Shown here one piece after another: positions 8,255 to 15,740 of a DNA stretch of 17,697 nucleotides (the stretch's first letter is position 1; every line of letters starts with the position of its first letter). Made by a program: the position numbers and the translations under genes. The notes under the pieces are model-generated. The model worked only from the letters and a program-made list of their open reading frames with translations. It was not told where the DNA came from and ran no database searches. The DNA lies in assembly GCA_964353405.1 (NCBI GenBank), contig CAYGWJ010000404.1, positions 1 to 17,697 on the forward strand, given 5' to 3'. This stretch comes from JBGLNJ01 sp964353405 (GTDB lineage Bacteria > Chloroflexota > Anaerolineae > Fen-1058).

Positions 8255-8704
8255 GTGACGAATCCGATTCTCACAACACCGCCACGGCGCAAGCGCCCTC
8301 GCAGCGTAACCTTGTTTGCCCTGGCGGTGTTATATTTAGGCCTGGTGAACCTGGCGCGCGCGTGGCTGGCGCTGAACGGTTCATCCTTCGAGCGCACGCT
8401 GCCACTGGCAGTGCCGCTGCCGTATTTTGGCCTCGGTGGATTGTTCTGGGGTGTTGCGTTCGTCGTGATCGCGTTCGGCCTTTGGCGAGTGTGGCTGTGG
8501 GCGCGCAAGGCGATGCTTGGCGCGATCCTCATTTACCAGCTTCACATCTGGATCAACCATTTTGTCTTTGACGCTTCGGTCTACTCGCGGCAAGTCTGGC
8601 CGTTCGAGGCCGGACTGAGTCTGGCCTGGATCATGGTGGTGTGGAGCTGGCTATTCTTACCCGGCATCAAGCGGCTTTATTCGAAAACCAGAGAGGCAAC
8701 ATGA
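8255..8704 (+). CDS. small four-helix membrane protein, unknown function
   Basis: 149 residues from a GTG codon 3 bases after the upstream stop. The N-terminus is proline- and arginine-rich (PPRRKRPR at 9-16), which predicts a cytoplasmic N-terminus. Hydrophobic segments lie at about 18-40, 57-83, 86-106 and 118-136, with many tryptophans (for example LWRVWLWARK). The family is not recognised. The ribosome-binding site is weak, and a later start such as the TTG near 8311 cannot be excluded, but the basic stretch before helix 1 makes 8255 reasonable. Its stop overlaps the start of the carboxylase beta gene as ATGA (8701-8704), so the two are translationally coupled. Confidence 0.7.
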   Translation: MTNPILTTPPRRKRPRSVTLFALAVLYLGLVNLARAWLALNGSSFERTLPLAVPLPYFGLGGLFWGVAFVVIAFGLWRVWLWARKAMLGAILIYQLHIWINHFVFDASVYSRQVWPFEAGLSLAWIMVVWSWLFLPGIKRLYSKTREAT

Positions 8705-10252
8705 GTATCGCGGCGCAAGTCGAGAGATTGCGGGAACTGCGAGAGCAGGCCAAGCTTGGCGGCGGGCAGGAGCGGATTGACGCGCAGCACGCCAAGAACA
8801 GGCTGACCGCGCGCGAACGAATTGATTTGTTGCTGGACAAGAGCAGCTTCCGGGAAGTTGATTCGTTCGTCGAACATCGCACCGTGGGCCTGGGGATGGA
8901 ATCGAAAAAGTTCCTGGGCGATAGCGTCGTGACGGGCTGGGGCACCATTGAAGGACGACTGGTGTACGTCTACTCACAAGACTTTACTGTCTTTGGCGGC
9001 AGCCTGGGCGAAGTTCACGCCGCCAGGATTTGCAAGATCATGGACATGGCGATGAAGAACGGCGCGCCCGTCATCGGCCTGAACGATTCGGGTGGCGCAC
9101 GCATCCAGGAAGGCGTCGTGTCACTGGGCGGGTATGCCGACATTTTTTTTGCGCAACACGCTCGCTTCGGGCGTGATTCCGCAAATCAGCGCCATCATGG
9201 GCCCGTGCGCAGGCGGCGCGGTCTACAGCCCTGCGCTCACCGATTTCATCTTCATGGTCAAGAATTCGTCGTACATGTTCGTGACCGGGCCGGACGTGGT
9301 CAAGTCCGTGACGCACGAAGAGGTGAGCTTTGAGACGCTCGGCGGCGCGATGACGCACAATACGATCAGCGCCGTGAGCCATGTGGCCGCCGAGACGGAG
9401 GCCGATTGCCTCTATCTCATCCGGCGACTGCAGAGTTTCCTTCCACAGAACAACCTGGACGACCCGCCGCGCATCCGGGGCAACGATGACCCGCTGCGGA
9501 TGGACGAGCGGCTGGATAGCATCGTGCCAGAAAATTCCATCAAGCCCTACGACATCAAAGACGTCATCCGCATGGTGGTGGACAACGGCGACCTGTTTGA
9601 GATTCACGAGCACTTTGCGCCCAACGTCGTCGTCGGTTTTGCGCGGCTGGGCGGACGGTCGGTGGGCCTCGTGGCCAATCAACCGACCGTGTTAGCGGGC
9701 GTGCTGGACATTAACGCCTCCATCAAAGGCGCGCGGTTCATCCGCTTTTGTGATTGCTTCAACATTCCGATTGTCACGTTTGAGGATGTGCCGGGTTTTT
9801 TGCCAGGCGTTGGACAGGAGCATGGCGGCATCATCCGCCACGGGGCCAAGCTGCTGTATGCCTACTGCGAAGCGACCGTGCCCAAGCTCACCGTCATCAC
9901 ACGCAAGTCGTATGGCGGCGCGTACTGCGTGATGAGCAGCAAGCACATCCGGGGCGACGTGAACCTGGCATGGCCTTCAGCGGAAATCGCCGTGATGGGG
10001 CCAGAGGGCGCGGTCAACATCATCTTCCGCAAAGAGATTGATAAAGCCGCCGACCCGAGCGCCCGCCGCGCGGAACTCTTCGCCATGTACCGCGAGCAAT
10101 TCGCCAGCCCGTACATCGCCGCCTCACGGGGTTACCTGGACGACGTGATAGAGCCGCGCGAGACACGGCCACGCCTCATCAACGCGCTCGAAATGCTGCA
10201 AAACAAGCGGGACACGAATCCGCACAAGAAGCACGGCAACATTCCATTGTAG
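8701..10252 (+). CDS. acyl-CoA carboxylase carboxyltransferase beta subunit, frameshifted
   Basis: PccB-type carboxyltransferase that transfers carboxyl from biotin to an acyl-CoA. The ATG at 8701 gives MSIAAQVERLRELREQA, matching the paralogue at 15741; the frame is open further upstream but those codons lie in the previous gene. The reading frame shifts at a run of eight Ts (9143-9150), after GGYADIF. With seven Ts the protein would continue FLRNTLASGVIPQ and end at 10252 with about 516 residues, against 517 in the paralogue. Both halves are otherwise intact: SGGARIQEG before the shift, then GPCAGGAVYSPALTD, PGFLPGVGQEHGG and YGGAYCVMSSKH after it. As written, the first frame would stop at 9333. 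The specificity-linked position is Cys (codon 9926-9928) where the second copy has Asp. It may be a sequencing error, a recent mutation or slippage. Confidence 0.88.
9143..9150 (+). other. T8 homopolymer at the frameshift site
   Basis: Eight consecutive Ts where the coding frame needs seven. The paralogue has the same codons broken up as ATTTTCTTG (in the corresponding YADIFLRN segment) and is in frame. Confidence 0.9.
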
Positions 10253-10272
10253 ATTGCAGATTTTTGATTTTA

Positions 10273-10320
10273 GATTGCTGATTTCGGATTGGGGAGCAAG
10301 CCAATCCAAAATCAGCAATC
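10273..10320. repeat. 20-bp AT-rich inverted repeat between accD-like and comEA genes
   Basis: GATTGCTGATTTCGGATTGG (10273-10292) is the reverse complement of 10301-10320 with a single C-A mismatch, around an 8-base loop GGAGCAAG. The flanks repeat related units: GATTTTTGATTTTAGATT lies before it and AGCAATCAGCAATC overlaps and follows the right arm. It fills most of the 96-base gap between genes. Composition is much more AT-rich than the surroundings, as expected of a dispersed intergenic repeat family. It could also act as a weak terminator or processing hairpin. Confidence 0.8.
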
Positions 10321-10348
10321 AGCAATCAAAAGTCGAGGGAGCAAGACG

Positions 10349-10909
10349 ATGAAGCACTGGCGAAACCTGCTCCTGATCCTGTGCGTGACGCTGGCAGCCT
10401 GCCAACAAACTGCACCAATCGTCGTCGTGCCGCCGCCGACGATGGCGCCGACATTGCCGCCCACACCTGCGCCAGTTCGCGTGTACGTGAGTGGCGCAGT
10501 GGCAACGCCAGGCGTGTACACGCTCCCGCCCAAGAGTTTAGTGAACGACGCGCTCAAAGCTGCCGGGGGCTCAACAGCGGAGGCCGACCTTGAAAAGATC
10601 AACCTGGCGCAAGAGGTCCGCGACCAGCAGCAGATCCATGTGCCGCGCAAGGGCGAGGCAGCACCAGGACAGGCTACACCTGGGCCGGGTGGCGCGGCGA
10701 CGCCGGGCGATCACAAGGTCAACATCAACACGGCCACGCTGGCCGAATTGGACACACTGCCCAAGATCGGCCCCAGCACCGCTCAGCACATCATTGATTA
10801 TCGAACCAAGAACGGGCCGTTCAAAAAGATAGAAGACCTCAAGAACGTGAGCGGCATCGGCGATGTGACGTTCGAGGCGTTGAAGGATTTGATCACGGTC
10901 GAGCCGTGA
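10349..10909 (+). CDS. comEA: ComEA-like SLBB/helix-hairpin-helix lipoprotein
   Basis: 186 residues from the ATG at 10349, with GAGGGAG 7 bases upstream; the frame is open further upstream but only through the inverted repeat. Residues 1-18 form a lipoprotein signal (LLLILCVTLAAC, lipidated Cys18), followed by a Pro/Thr linker to about 42. Residues 43-100 match an SLBB domain (VRVYVSGAVATPGVYTLP). A Gly/Pro linker leads to a C-terminal double helix-hairpin-helix DNA-binding domain (122-186) with VNINTATLAELDTLPKIGPS and the second hairpin NVSGIGDVTFEAL. ComEA binds incoming DNA outside the cytoplasmic membrane during transformation. The classic protein has an uncleaved membrane helix, so a lipid anchor is a variant. 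No comEC or other competence gene is nearby. Confidence 0.88.
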   Translation: MKHWRNLLLILCVTLAACQQTAPIVVVPPPTMAPTLPPTPAPVRVYVSGAVATPGVYTLPPKSLVNDALKAAGGSTAEADLEKINLAQEVRDQQQIHVPRKGEAAPGQATPGPGGAATPGDHKVNINTATLAELDTLPKIGPSTAQHIIDYRTKNGPFKKIEDLKNVSGIGDVTFEALKDLITVEP

Positions 10910-10915
10910 TATAAT
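10889..10915 (+). promoter_or_regulatory. extended -10 promoter for the CHAT cassette
   Basis: A perfect TATAAT (10910-10915) preceded by TG at 10907-10908 makes an extended -10 element. A partial -35 (TTGATC, 10889-10894) is 15 bases upstream; short spacing is tolerated with an extended -10. The element overlaps the stop codon of the comEA-like gene. The predicted leader of about 65 bases contains AGGAGG (10975-10980) before the ATG at 10987. Confidence 0.65.
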
Positions 10916-10986
10916 CAAGGGCGAGATGAAAAGACAGCCGGGTCGCTCGCCCGGTATCAGAAGGCAAACCAGCCAGGAGGCATACC

Positions 10987-12132
10987 ATGAACACGTCGGA
11001 TTCCTATCTACGAACCGCCCAGGCTTATGCTGAGGGAGTGCGCGGCCTGTTTGTCCCAGCCGCTGCGCCCCCTGCCCCAGAGTTCGCCATACGCGGGTCG
11101 GCGCGGGTCACAGTTCTGGCCGGGCAAGCTGAGAAACTAGTACCCTTGTCGGCCGACCTGACTGCGACGACAGCAGCCCAACTGACCCACGACGACGTGG
11201 CCGTGCGGGCAGAAGCATCTATCAAACTGCTGGCCCAGGCCATGACCGACCTGGAGATCAGCGCCTATCTGCTCAAGGCGGCGCAGGATGAAGAAGAAGC
11301 TCCGTCCGCCCAGGTCGAACGCGAACGGAGTGCGGCGGCGCCGGTGGATGTCGAGCCATACCTGCAACTCTTGCTGAGGGAGCCTGGCGCAGTTGACAGG
11401 GTGACGCTGCGAGCCGCGCCCAGTTTGCCCGCCGACCTTCCAGCGGCCCGTGTTCAGCTTGCGGGAACCGTGGAAGACGCACTGACACTCATTCGCGATC
11501 GCGCCGCCAGGACCGGACAGGCCGCGTTGGGCGGGCTGCTGGTGTTGGGTGTGGGCCAGGTGGCGCAGGCAACCGGCATCGTGGGAATGAACATCGCCCA
11601 GGCATTGGGGCAGGCTGAAAAGGTCACCCGGCTGTATAATCTTTTCCGCGAGTTTGCACTCAATGCCTACAACTCGCTGGTGGCCCTGCTGGGTCCGGCG
11701 TTGGCCCAGACAGCCGCCAAGCAAGTCCTGGCCTGGGTGAACGATATGGCAAGTGGAGCGCAGTTTGGCAAGCTGTTGGACCAGCTTTACGAGACCGGCA
11801 AAACTGAGCAGCATCTCAAGCAAGTGACGGATTCCAGCCAGGCCAGCCTGGAGAAATTTGTGACAGCCTTCCAGGGCGTGGACAAGTTGAACGACCAGTA
11901 TCAGCAGCAGATCGGCCTGATCGAGAAACTGCTGCGCGGGCTGCGCCTGTTGGGCGGTGTGCCAGCCGCCGCGCTACCCCAGGGCACGCTGCTCCTGGCT
12001 GCCACCTATATCGTTCTGGGTGGTTACGTGATCCTGGCTGGCGCGGACTATGTGGATGCGCAAAAACTGGCAGGACTGGGCCGTGTGCCCGGCGTGCGCA
12101 AGGTCGTGGAAAGCAATTTGGCCAGCGCATGA
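10987..12132 (+). CDS. hypothetical helical protein with hydrophobic segments, CHAT partner
   Basis: 381 residues, family not recognised. AGGAGG is 6 bases before the ATG. Three parts can be seen. The N-terminal domain (1-100) is mixed, with a Pro/Ala patch at 24-31. An acidic, probably exposed linker follows (101-123, DEEEAPSAQVERERS). The long alanine/leucine-rich helical part has hydrophobic stretches at 178-207 (LGGLLVLGVGQVAQATGIVG), 229-243 and 333-352 (GTLLLAATYIVLGGYVILAG). Residues 263-320 look like an amphipathic or coiled helix. There is no signal peptide. The gene ends 9 bases before the CHAT gene, so the two form one cassette. A membrane-associated effector or protease substrate is an inference from this context only. 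Confidence 0.8.
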   Translation: MNTSDSYLRTAQAYAEGVRGLFVPAAAPPAPEFAIRGSARVTVLAGQAEKLVPLSADLTATTAAQLTHDDVAVRAEASIKLLAQAMTDLEISAYLLKAAQDEEEAPSAQVERERSAAAPVDVEPYLQLLLREPGAVDRVTLRAAPSLPADLPAARVQLAGTVEDALTLIRDRAARTGQAALGGLLVLGVGQVAQATGIVGMNIAQALGQAEKVTRLYNLFREFALNAYNSLVALLGPALAQTAAKQVLAWVNDMASGAQFGKLLDQLYETGKTEQHLKQVTDSSQASLEKFVTAFQGVDKLNDQYQQQIGLIEKLLRGLRLLGGVPAAALPQGTLLLAATYIVLGGYVILAGADYVDAQKLAGLGRVPGVRKVVESNLASA

Positions 12133-12141
12133 GGGGGACGC

Positions 12142-13617
12142 ATGAGATACCGCAATCTGGACCTGGAAGCTTTTGGCTACAAGAAAGAAGACACCATCGA
12201 ACGGTTCAGTGTGCGCGTGGCACACTCGCCGGCCGGCGAGCAAAGGCTTGCAGACGCTGAAGCCGTGGCCTTGTCGCCCGGCTTGCGCTCGCGGCTGCGC
12301 CGGTTGGAGCAGCGCAAGCTGACCTTGTCCGAAATGATCGAACTGGGTGAAAGCCTGGCCGTGCTCTTTCCGCCACGAGCGCGGTCCCTCTTGGATCGCA
12401 GCCGTGAACGCCTGGCCGACGACGAAGGGCTGCGCATCCGGTTAAAGCTGGACACCTACGCGCTGGCGGATATACCCTGGGAATATGTCTACCTCCCCGG
12501 TCCGGATACGCCCGCCAACACCAGAGGGCCGGACGGGTTCCTGGTCCTGGATCGCCGTGTCTCGCTCGCGCGCTATGAGGTGCAGGGACAATCGCCGGGC
12601 ACGCTTGATCCTGTCGGCAAAGATACGCTCAGGCTGGTTGTGCTCCTGGCTAATCCAATCGAATCCGGCTATCCCTCATTGCGCCTTGACCTGGAACAGC
12701 GCAACATCGAGCAGGCCTTGACCGGAGTCAATGGAATCCGCGCCGAGTTCTTTTCCGATGCCACCGCCGATACGCTGCAAGATGCGCTCGTGCGCCCGGC
12801 GCACATTTTTCATTTTGCCGGGCACGGCGAGTTTGCCGGAGACCCGGGCATGGCTCTTGGCAGCCTGGAAGGGGAAGGCTCTATCATCCTGCTCGACGAC
12901 GACAAGCGCGCGGCTCCCTTTTCGGCCAAAAAGCTGGCGCTCAACCTGATGGGCCGGGGAGTGCGGTTGGCCGTGTTGGGCGCATGCGAAGGCGGCCAGC
13001 GGGATCAAGTCAATCCCTGGACCGGCGTCGTGCCGGCGCTCACCCGCGCCGGCATCCCGGCCGTTGTGGGCATGCAATACACCATCCAGGACCAAAACGC
13101 CATTGCCTTTAGCCGCCGCTTTTACCGCGCCCTGGCCGCAGGCGAATCTATTGACGGCGCCGTGACCGACGGACGGTTGTCCATCTTGAACCGTGGCAGC
13201 GACGACGAGAGGGACTGGGGGGTGCCTGTTTTGTATCTGCGCGCCGAGGAAGGCACGCTCTTCCCCAAAGCCGCAGACAGCACTGGGTCCCCAGTCGTTC
13301 CTCCGCAACCTGAAAAACGCAGTGCACCTGTTTCCCGGCCTACCCCGGCGGCTACACCGCCGGATGCGAACGTAGACCCACGCGCCCTGCGGAATGCTAT
13401 GGTCAATGCCTTTGGCGTCGAGGACCTAGAGGTCCTTTGCACAGATGTGCAATCGGATTTAAAAGACGCCGGAATTGATCTGCTGGTCAGCCTGGAAATC
13501 GTCGGCGGCAATGGCTTGACCATGAAAGTGTTGAACCTCATCCAGTACCTTGACCGGCGAGGGTATTTGGGCTACCTGGTGACCGCCGTGCGCCGGGCAC
13601 GGTCAGGGATTATTTAG
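12142..13617 (+). CDS. CHAT (caspase-like) protease with C-terminal effector-associated-like domain
   Basis: 491 residues. Residues 1-150 match the region that often precedes CHAT domains, including LRIRLKLDTYALADIPWEYV (97-116). The CHAT domain spans about 160-370: the catalytic His228 lies in HFAGHGE and the catalytic Cys282 in LAVLGACEGG. GVVPALTRAGIPAVVGMQ (295-312) and the final VPVLYLR (361-367) are typical. A Pro-rich linker (about 376-412) leads to a helical domain at 413-491 with LEVLCTDV and LNLIQYLDRRGYLGYLV. That pattern resembles the effector-associated domains (EAD7-like) used as homotypic adaptors in bacterial conflict systems. Both catalytic residues are intact. GGGGGA lies before the ATG. 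Subtype and target are not known. Confidence 0.88.
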   Translation: MRYRNLDLEAFGYKKEDTIERFSVRVAHSPAGEQRLADAEAVALSPGLRSRLRRLEQRKLTLSEMIELGESLAVLFPPRARSLLDRSRERLADDEGLRIRLKLDTYALADIPWEYVYLPGPDTPANTRGPDGFLVLDRRVSLARYEVQGQSPGTLDPVGKDTLRLVVLLANPIESGYPSLRLDLEQRNIEQALTGVNGIRAEFFSDATADTLQDALVRPAHIFHFAGHGEFAGDPGMALGSLEGEGSIILLDDDKRAAPFSAKKLALNLMGRGVRLAVLGACEGGQRDQVNPWTGVVPALTRAGIPAVVGMQYTIQDQNAIAFSRRFYRALAAGESIDGAVTDGRLSILNRGSDDERDWGVPVLYLRAEEGTLFPKAADSTGSPVVPPQPEKRSAPVSRPTPAATPPDANVDPRALRNAMVNAFGVEDLEVLCTDVQSDLKDAGIDLLVSLEIVGGNGLTMKVLNLIQYLDRRGYLGYLVTAVRRARSGII

Positions 13618-13641
13618 CGTCCGCAGGCTCTCGGGAGTCTA

Positions 13642-15144
13642 ATGTTCACCAAAGTATTGATCGCCAATCGAGGGGAAATCGCCGTCCGGATCATCCGCGC
13701 CTGTCGGGAGCTGGGCATCCGGACCGTCGCCGTCTATTCGGATGCCGACCGCAATGCGTTGCACGTGCGCTATGCCGACGAGGCGTATCACATCGGCCCG
13801 GCGCCTGCGCGCGAAAGCTACTTGAAGATTGACCGGATCATTGACGCTGCCAAGCGCTCTGGCGCGGACGCGATCCATCCGGGCTATGGCTTTTTGGCCG
13901 AGCGGCCCGAGTTTGCGATGGTGTGCGCCGAGATGAGGCTGGTGTTTATCGGCCCGCCCGCTTCGGCCATCGGCGCAATGGGCGACAAGGCCGTGGCGCG
14001 CACGACGGTGCAAAAGGCCGGCGTGCCCGTCGTCCCCGGCACCGAAGGCGAAGGCGGATTGCGTGATGAAGAGATCATGGCCGTGGCGCCGACGGTGGGC
14101 TTTCCACTGCTCGTCAAAGCCACGGCGGGCGGCGGCGGCAAAGGGATGCGGCTTGTCGAGCGATCCGAGGATTTGGCGCGTGCGCTGGCTTCGGCACGGC
14201 GCGAAGCCGAAGCTGCGTTCGGCGATGGCGCAGTGTATTTGGAAAAAGTCGTCGAGGGCGCGCGGCACGTGGAAATCCAACTGCTGGCCGACGAGCATGG
14301 CAACTGCATGTTCCTGGGCGAGCGCGAGTGCTCGATCCAGCGCCGTCACCAAAAGCTGCTCGAAGAATCCCCCTCGCCCATCGTGGACGAAGACATGCGG
14401 CGGCGCATGGGTGCAGTGGCCGTGCGGACAGCCCAGGCCGTCAACTATGTCAACGCTGGCACGATTGAATTTCTGGTGGACAAGGATTTGAACTTTTATT
14501 TTCTGGAGATGAACACGCGCCTGCAAGTCGAGCACCCGGTCACCGAGATGGTCACGGGCATTGACATCGTCAAAGAGCAAATCCGCATCGCGCGTGGGCG
14601 CAAGCTGCACTATACGCAGGACGACATCCGAATGAACGGCTGGGCTATCGAGTGCCGCATCAACGCCGAAGACCCGTTCAACAATTTCATCCCGTCTACA
14701 GGCACCGTTCAAATGCTCCGGCGGCCTGCCGGGCCAGGCGTGCGCGTAGACAGCGGCGTGGATACCGGCAGTGAGATCACACCTTACTATGATTCGCTGT
14801 TGGCCAAGCTCATCGTCTGGGGCGAGTCGCGCGGCGAGGCGATTGTGCGCATGCGCAGCGCATTGCGCGAATACCGCATCCTCGGCATCAAGACTAACAT
14901 TCCCTTCCACCAGGCCATTATGGAAAGCCACCGCTTCCACGGCGGCCAATTCGACACAACCTTTGTCGAGCAGCGCTTTTCGATTGACGAGAACATCCCG
15001 CAAGAACTGCCCCGGGTGGCCGCCATTGCCGCCACACTTGTGGCGCATCAGCGCGGGCAACAGGCAGCGCAAATGGTGCGCGGTCCATCGCGGGATATGA
15101 GCAACTGGAAGCTGGCTGGACGCTCCGAGCGAATGAGATCCTAG
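13642..15144 (+). CDS. accC: biotin carboxylase subunit of acyl-CoA carboxylase
   Basis: 500 residues. ATP-dependent carboxylation of carrier-bound biotin. The start MFTKVLIANRGEIAVRIIRA is typical. The ATP-grasp glycine loop GGGGKGM is at 163-169, RRHQKLLEE has Lys238, and EMNTRLQVEHPVTE starts at 289 with Glu289, Asn291, Arg293 and Glu297, all expected for catalysis. E. coli AccC has about 449 residues; the extra 45-50 at the C-terminus (from about VAAIAATLVAHQ) look like the start of the linker region of PccA-type alpha subunits. The biotin domain is encoded by the next gene, so the alpha subunit is split. CGGGAG lies before the ATG. The gene begins 24 bases after the CHAT stop, so CHAT transcription may read into it. 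Confidence 0.95.
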   Translation: MFTKVLIANRGEIAVRIIRACRELGIRTVAVYSDADRNALHVRYADEAYHIGPAPARESYLKIDRIIDAAKRSGADAIHPGYGFLAERPEFAMVCAEMRLVFIGPPASAIGAMGDKAVARTTVQKAGVPVVPGTEGEGGLRDEEIMAVAPTVGFPLLVKATAGGGGKGMRLVERSEDLARALASARREAEAAFGDGAVYLEKVVEGARHVEIQLLADEHGNCMFLGERECSIQRRHQKLLEESPSPIVDEDMRRRMGAVAVRTAQAVNYVNAGTIEFLVDKDLNFYFLEMNTRLQVEHPVTEMVTGIDIVKEQIRIARGRKLHYTQDDIRMNGWAIECRINAEDPFNNFIPSTGTVQMLRRPAGPGVRVDSGVDTGSEITPYYDSLLAKLIVWGESRGEAIVRMRSALREYRILGIKTNIPFHQAIMESHRFHGGQFDTTFVEQRFSIDENIPQELPRVAAIAATLVAHQRGQQAAQMVRGPSRDMSNWKLAGRSERMRS

Positions 15145-15175
15145 TGGGCAGTGGAGAGTGGTCAGGGTCAGTAAA

Positions 15176-15183
15176 AAAGGGGG
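15176..15183 (+). promoter_or_regulatory. ribosome-binding site deciding the biotin carrier start
   Basis: AAAGGGGG lies 4-7 bases before the GTG at 15188. An earlier in-frame GTG at 15158 has a GGAGAG almost touching it, which is too close to function. The later start also gives the expected N-terminus MKYSTTVGDRTF. Confidence 0.55.
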
Positions 15184-15187
15184 CGCG

Positions 15188-15685
15188 GTGAAATATTCAA
15201 CCACGGTTGGCGACAGGACGTTCATCATTGACGTGAACCGCGAGCAAGAAGTCACGGTGGACGGTGAGGTTGTTCCCCTCAACCTGATCTCTATTGACCG
15301 CGCCACGGCATACTCGCTGCTGCTCAACAACGACTCGTACGAAGTCCTGGTGGACGAAGAGAGCGGTGATTACCGGGTGCTCCTGTCGGGGCACCTGTTC
15401 AACGTGCAAGTTGAAGACGAGCACGCGCGAAGGCTGGCGCAGGCATCGCGCGGGTTCACCCCGGCGAGCGGCGAGATTCATATCAAGGCGCCCATGCCAG
15501 GCCTCATCGTCGCTATTCCCGTGAACGAAGGACAATTCGTCAAAAAAGGCGACGTGCTGATCATCCTGGAGTCCATGAAAATGGAAAACGAGATCAAAGC
15601 TCCCCGCGACGGAAGTGTGTCCGCCGTGCGCGTGACCAGCCGCCAGAACGTGGAACAGAATCAGACGTTGGTCACGATCACATAG
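15188..15685 (+). CDS. biotin carboxyl carrier protein of acyl-CoA carboxylase
   Basis: 165 residues from GTG at 15188 (the alternative GTG at 15158 would add 10). Residues 1-80 form a beta-rich domain (TFIIDVNREQEVTVDGEVV), like the part before the biotinyl domain in PccA-type proteins. The biotinyl domain starts at about 98 (IKAPMPGLIV) and contains ESMKMENEI at 128-136, with Lys131 as the biotinylation site. The short linker between (88-97) is less Ala/Pro-rich than in E. coli AccB. The gene follows the biotin carboxylase by 43 bases, and the beta subunit comes next, so the three likely form one enzyme. Biotin protein ligase is not in view. Confidence 0.93.
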   Translation: MKYSTTVGDRTFIIDVNREQEVTVDGEVVPLNLISIDRATAYSLLLNNDSYEVLVDEESGDYRVLLSGHLFNVQVEDEHARRLAQASRGFTPASGEIHIKAPMPGLIVAIPVNEGQFVKKGDVLIILESMKMENEIKAPRDGSVSAVRVTSRQNVEQNQTLVTIT

Positions 15686-15740
15686 AGACTTTCTCTTCGG
15701 GGCGTGTCAGCCTTAGCACAAATCCAAGATAGGAGTTCAG

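Noticed and set aside
8641..8700. Upstream extension of the first carboxylase beta gene
   Set aside because: It overlaps the membrane protein gene; the ATG at 8701 gives the same N-terminus as the paralogue.
9092..9150. Separate gene starting at 9092 for the second half of the beta subunit
   Set aside because: Its first residues are out-of-frame translation of the conserved SGGARIQEG region; true similarity begins only after the T8 run, so it is the 3' part of one frameshifted gene.
13639..15330. 563-residue reverse-strand open frame opposite accC
   Set aside because: It mirrors the strongly conserved biotin carboxylase; GC-rich codon use keeps the antisense frame open. It shows no recognisable domain and no ribosome-binding site was found.
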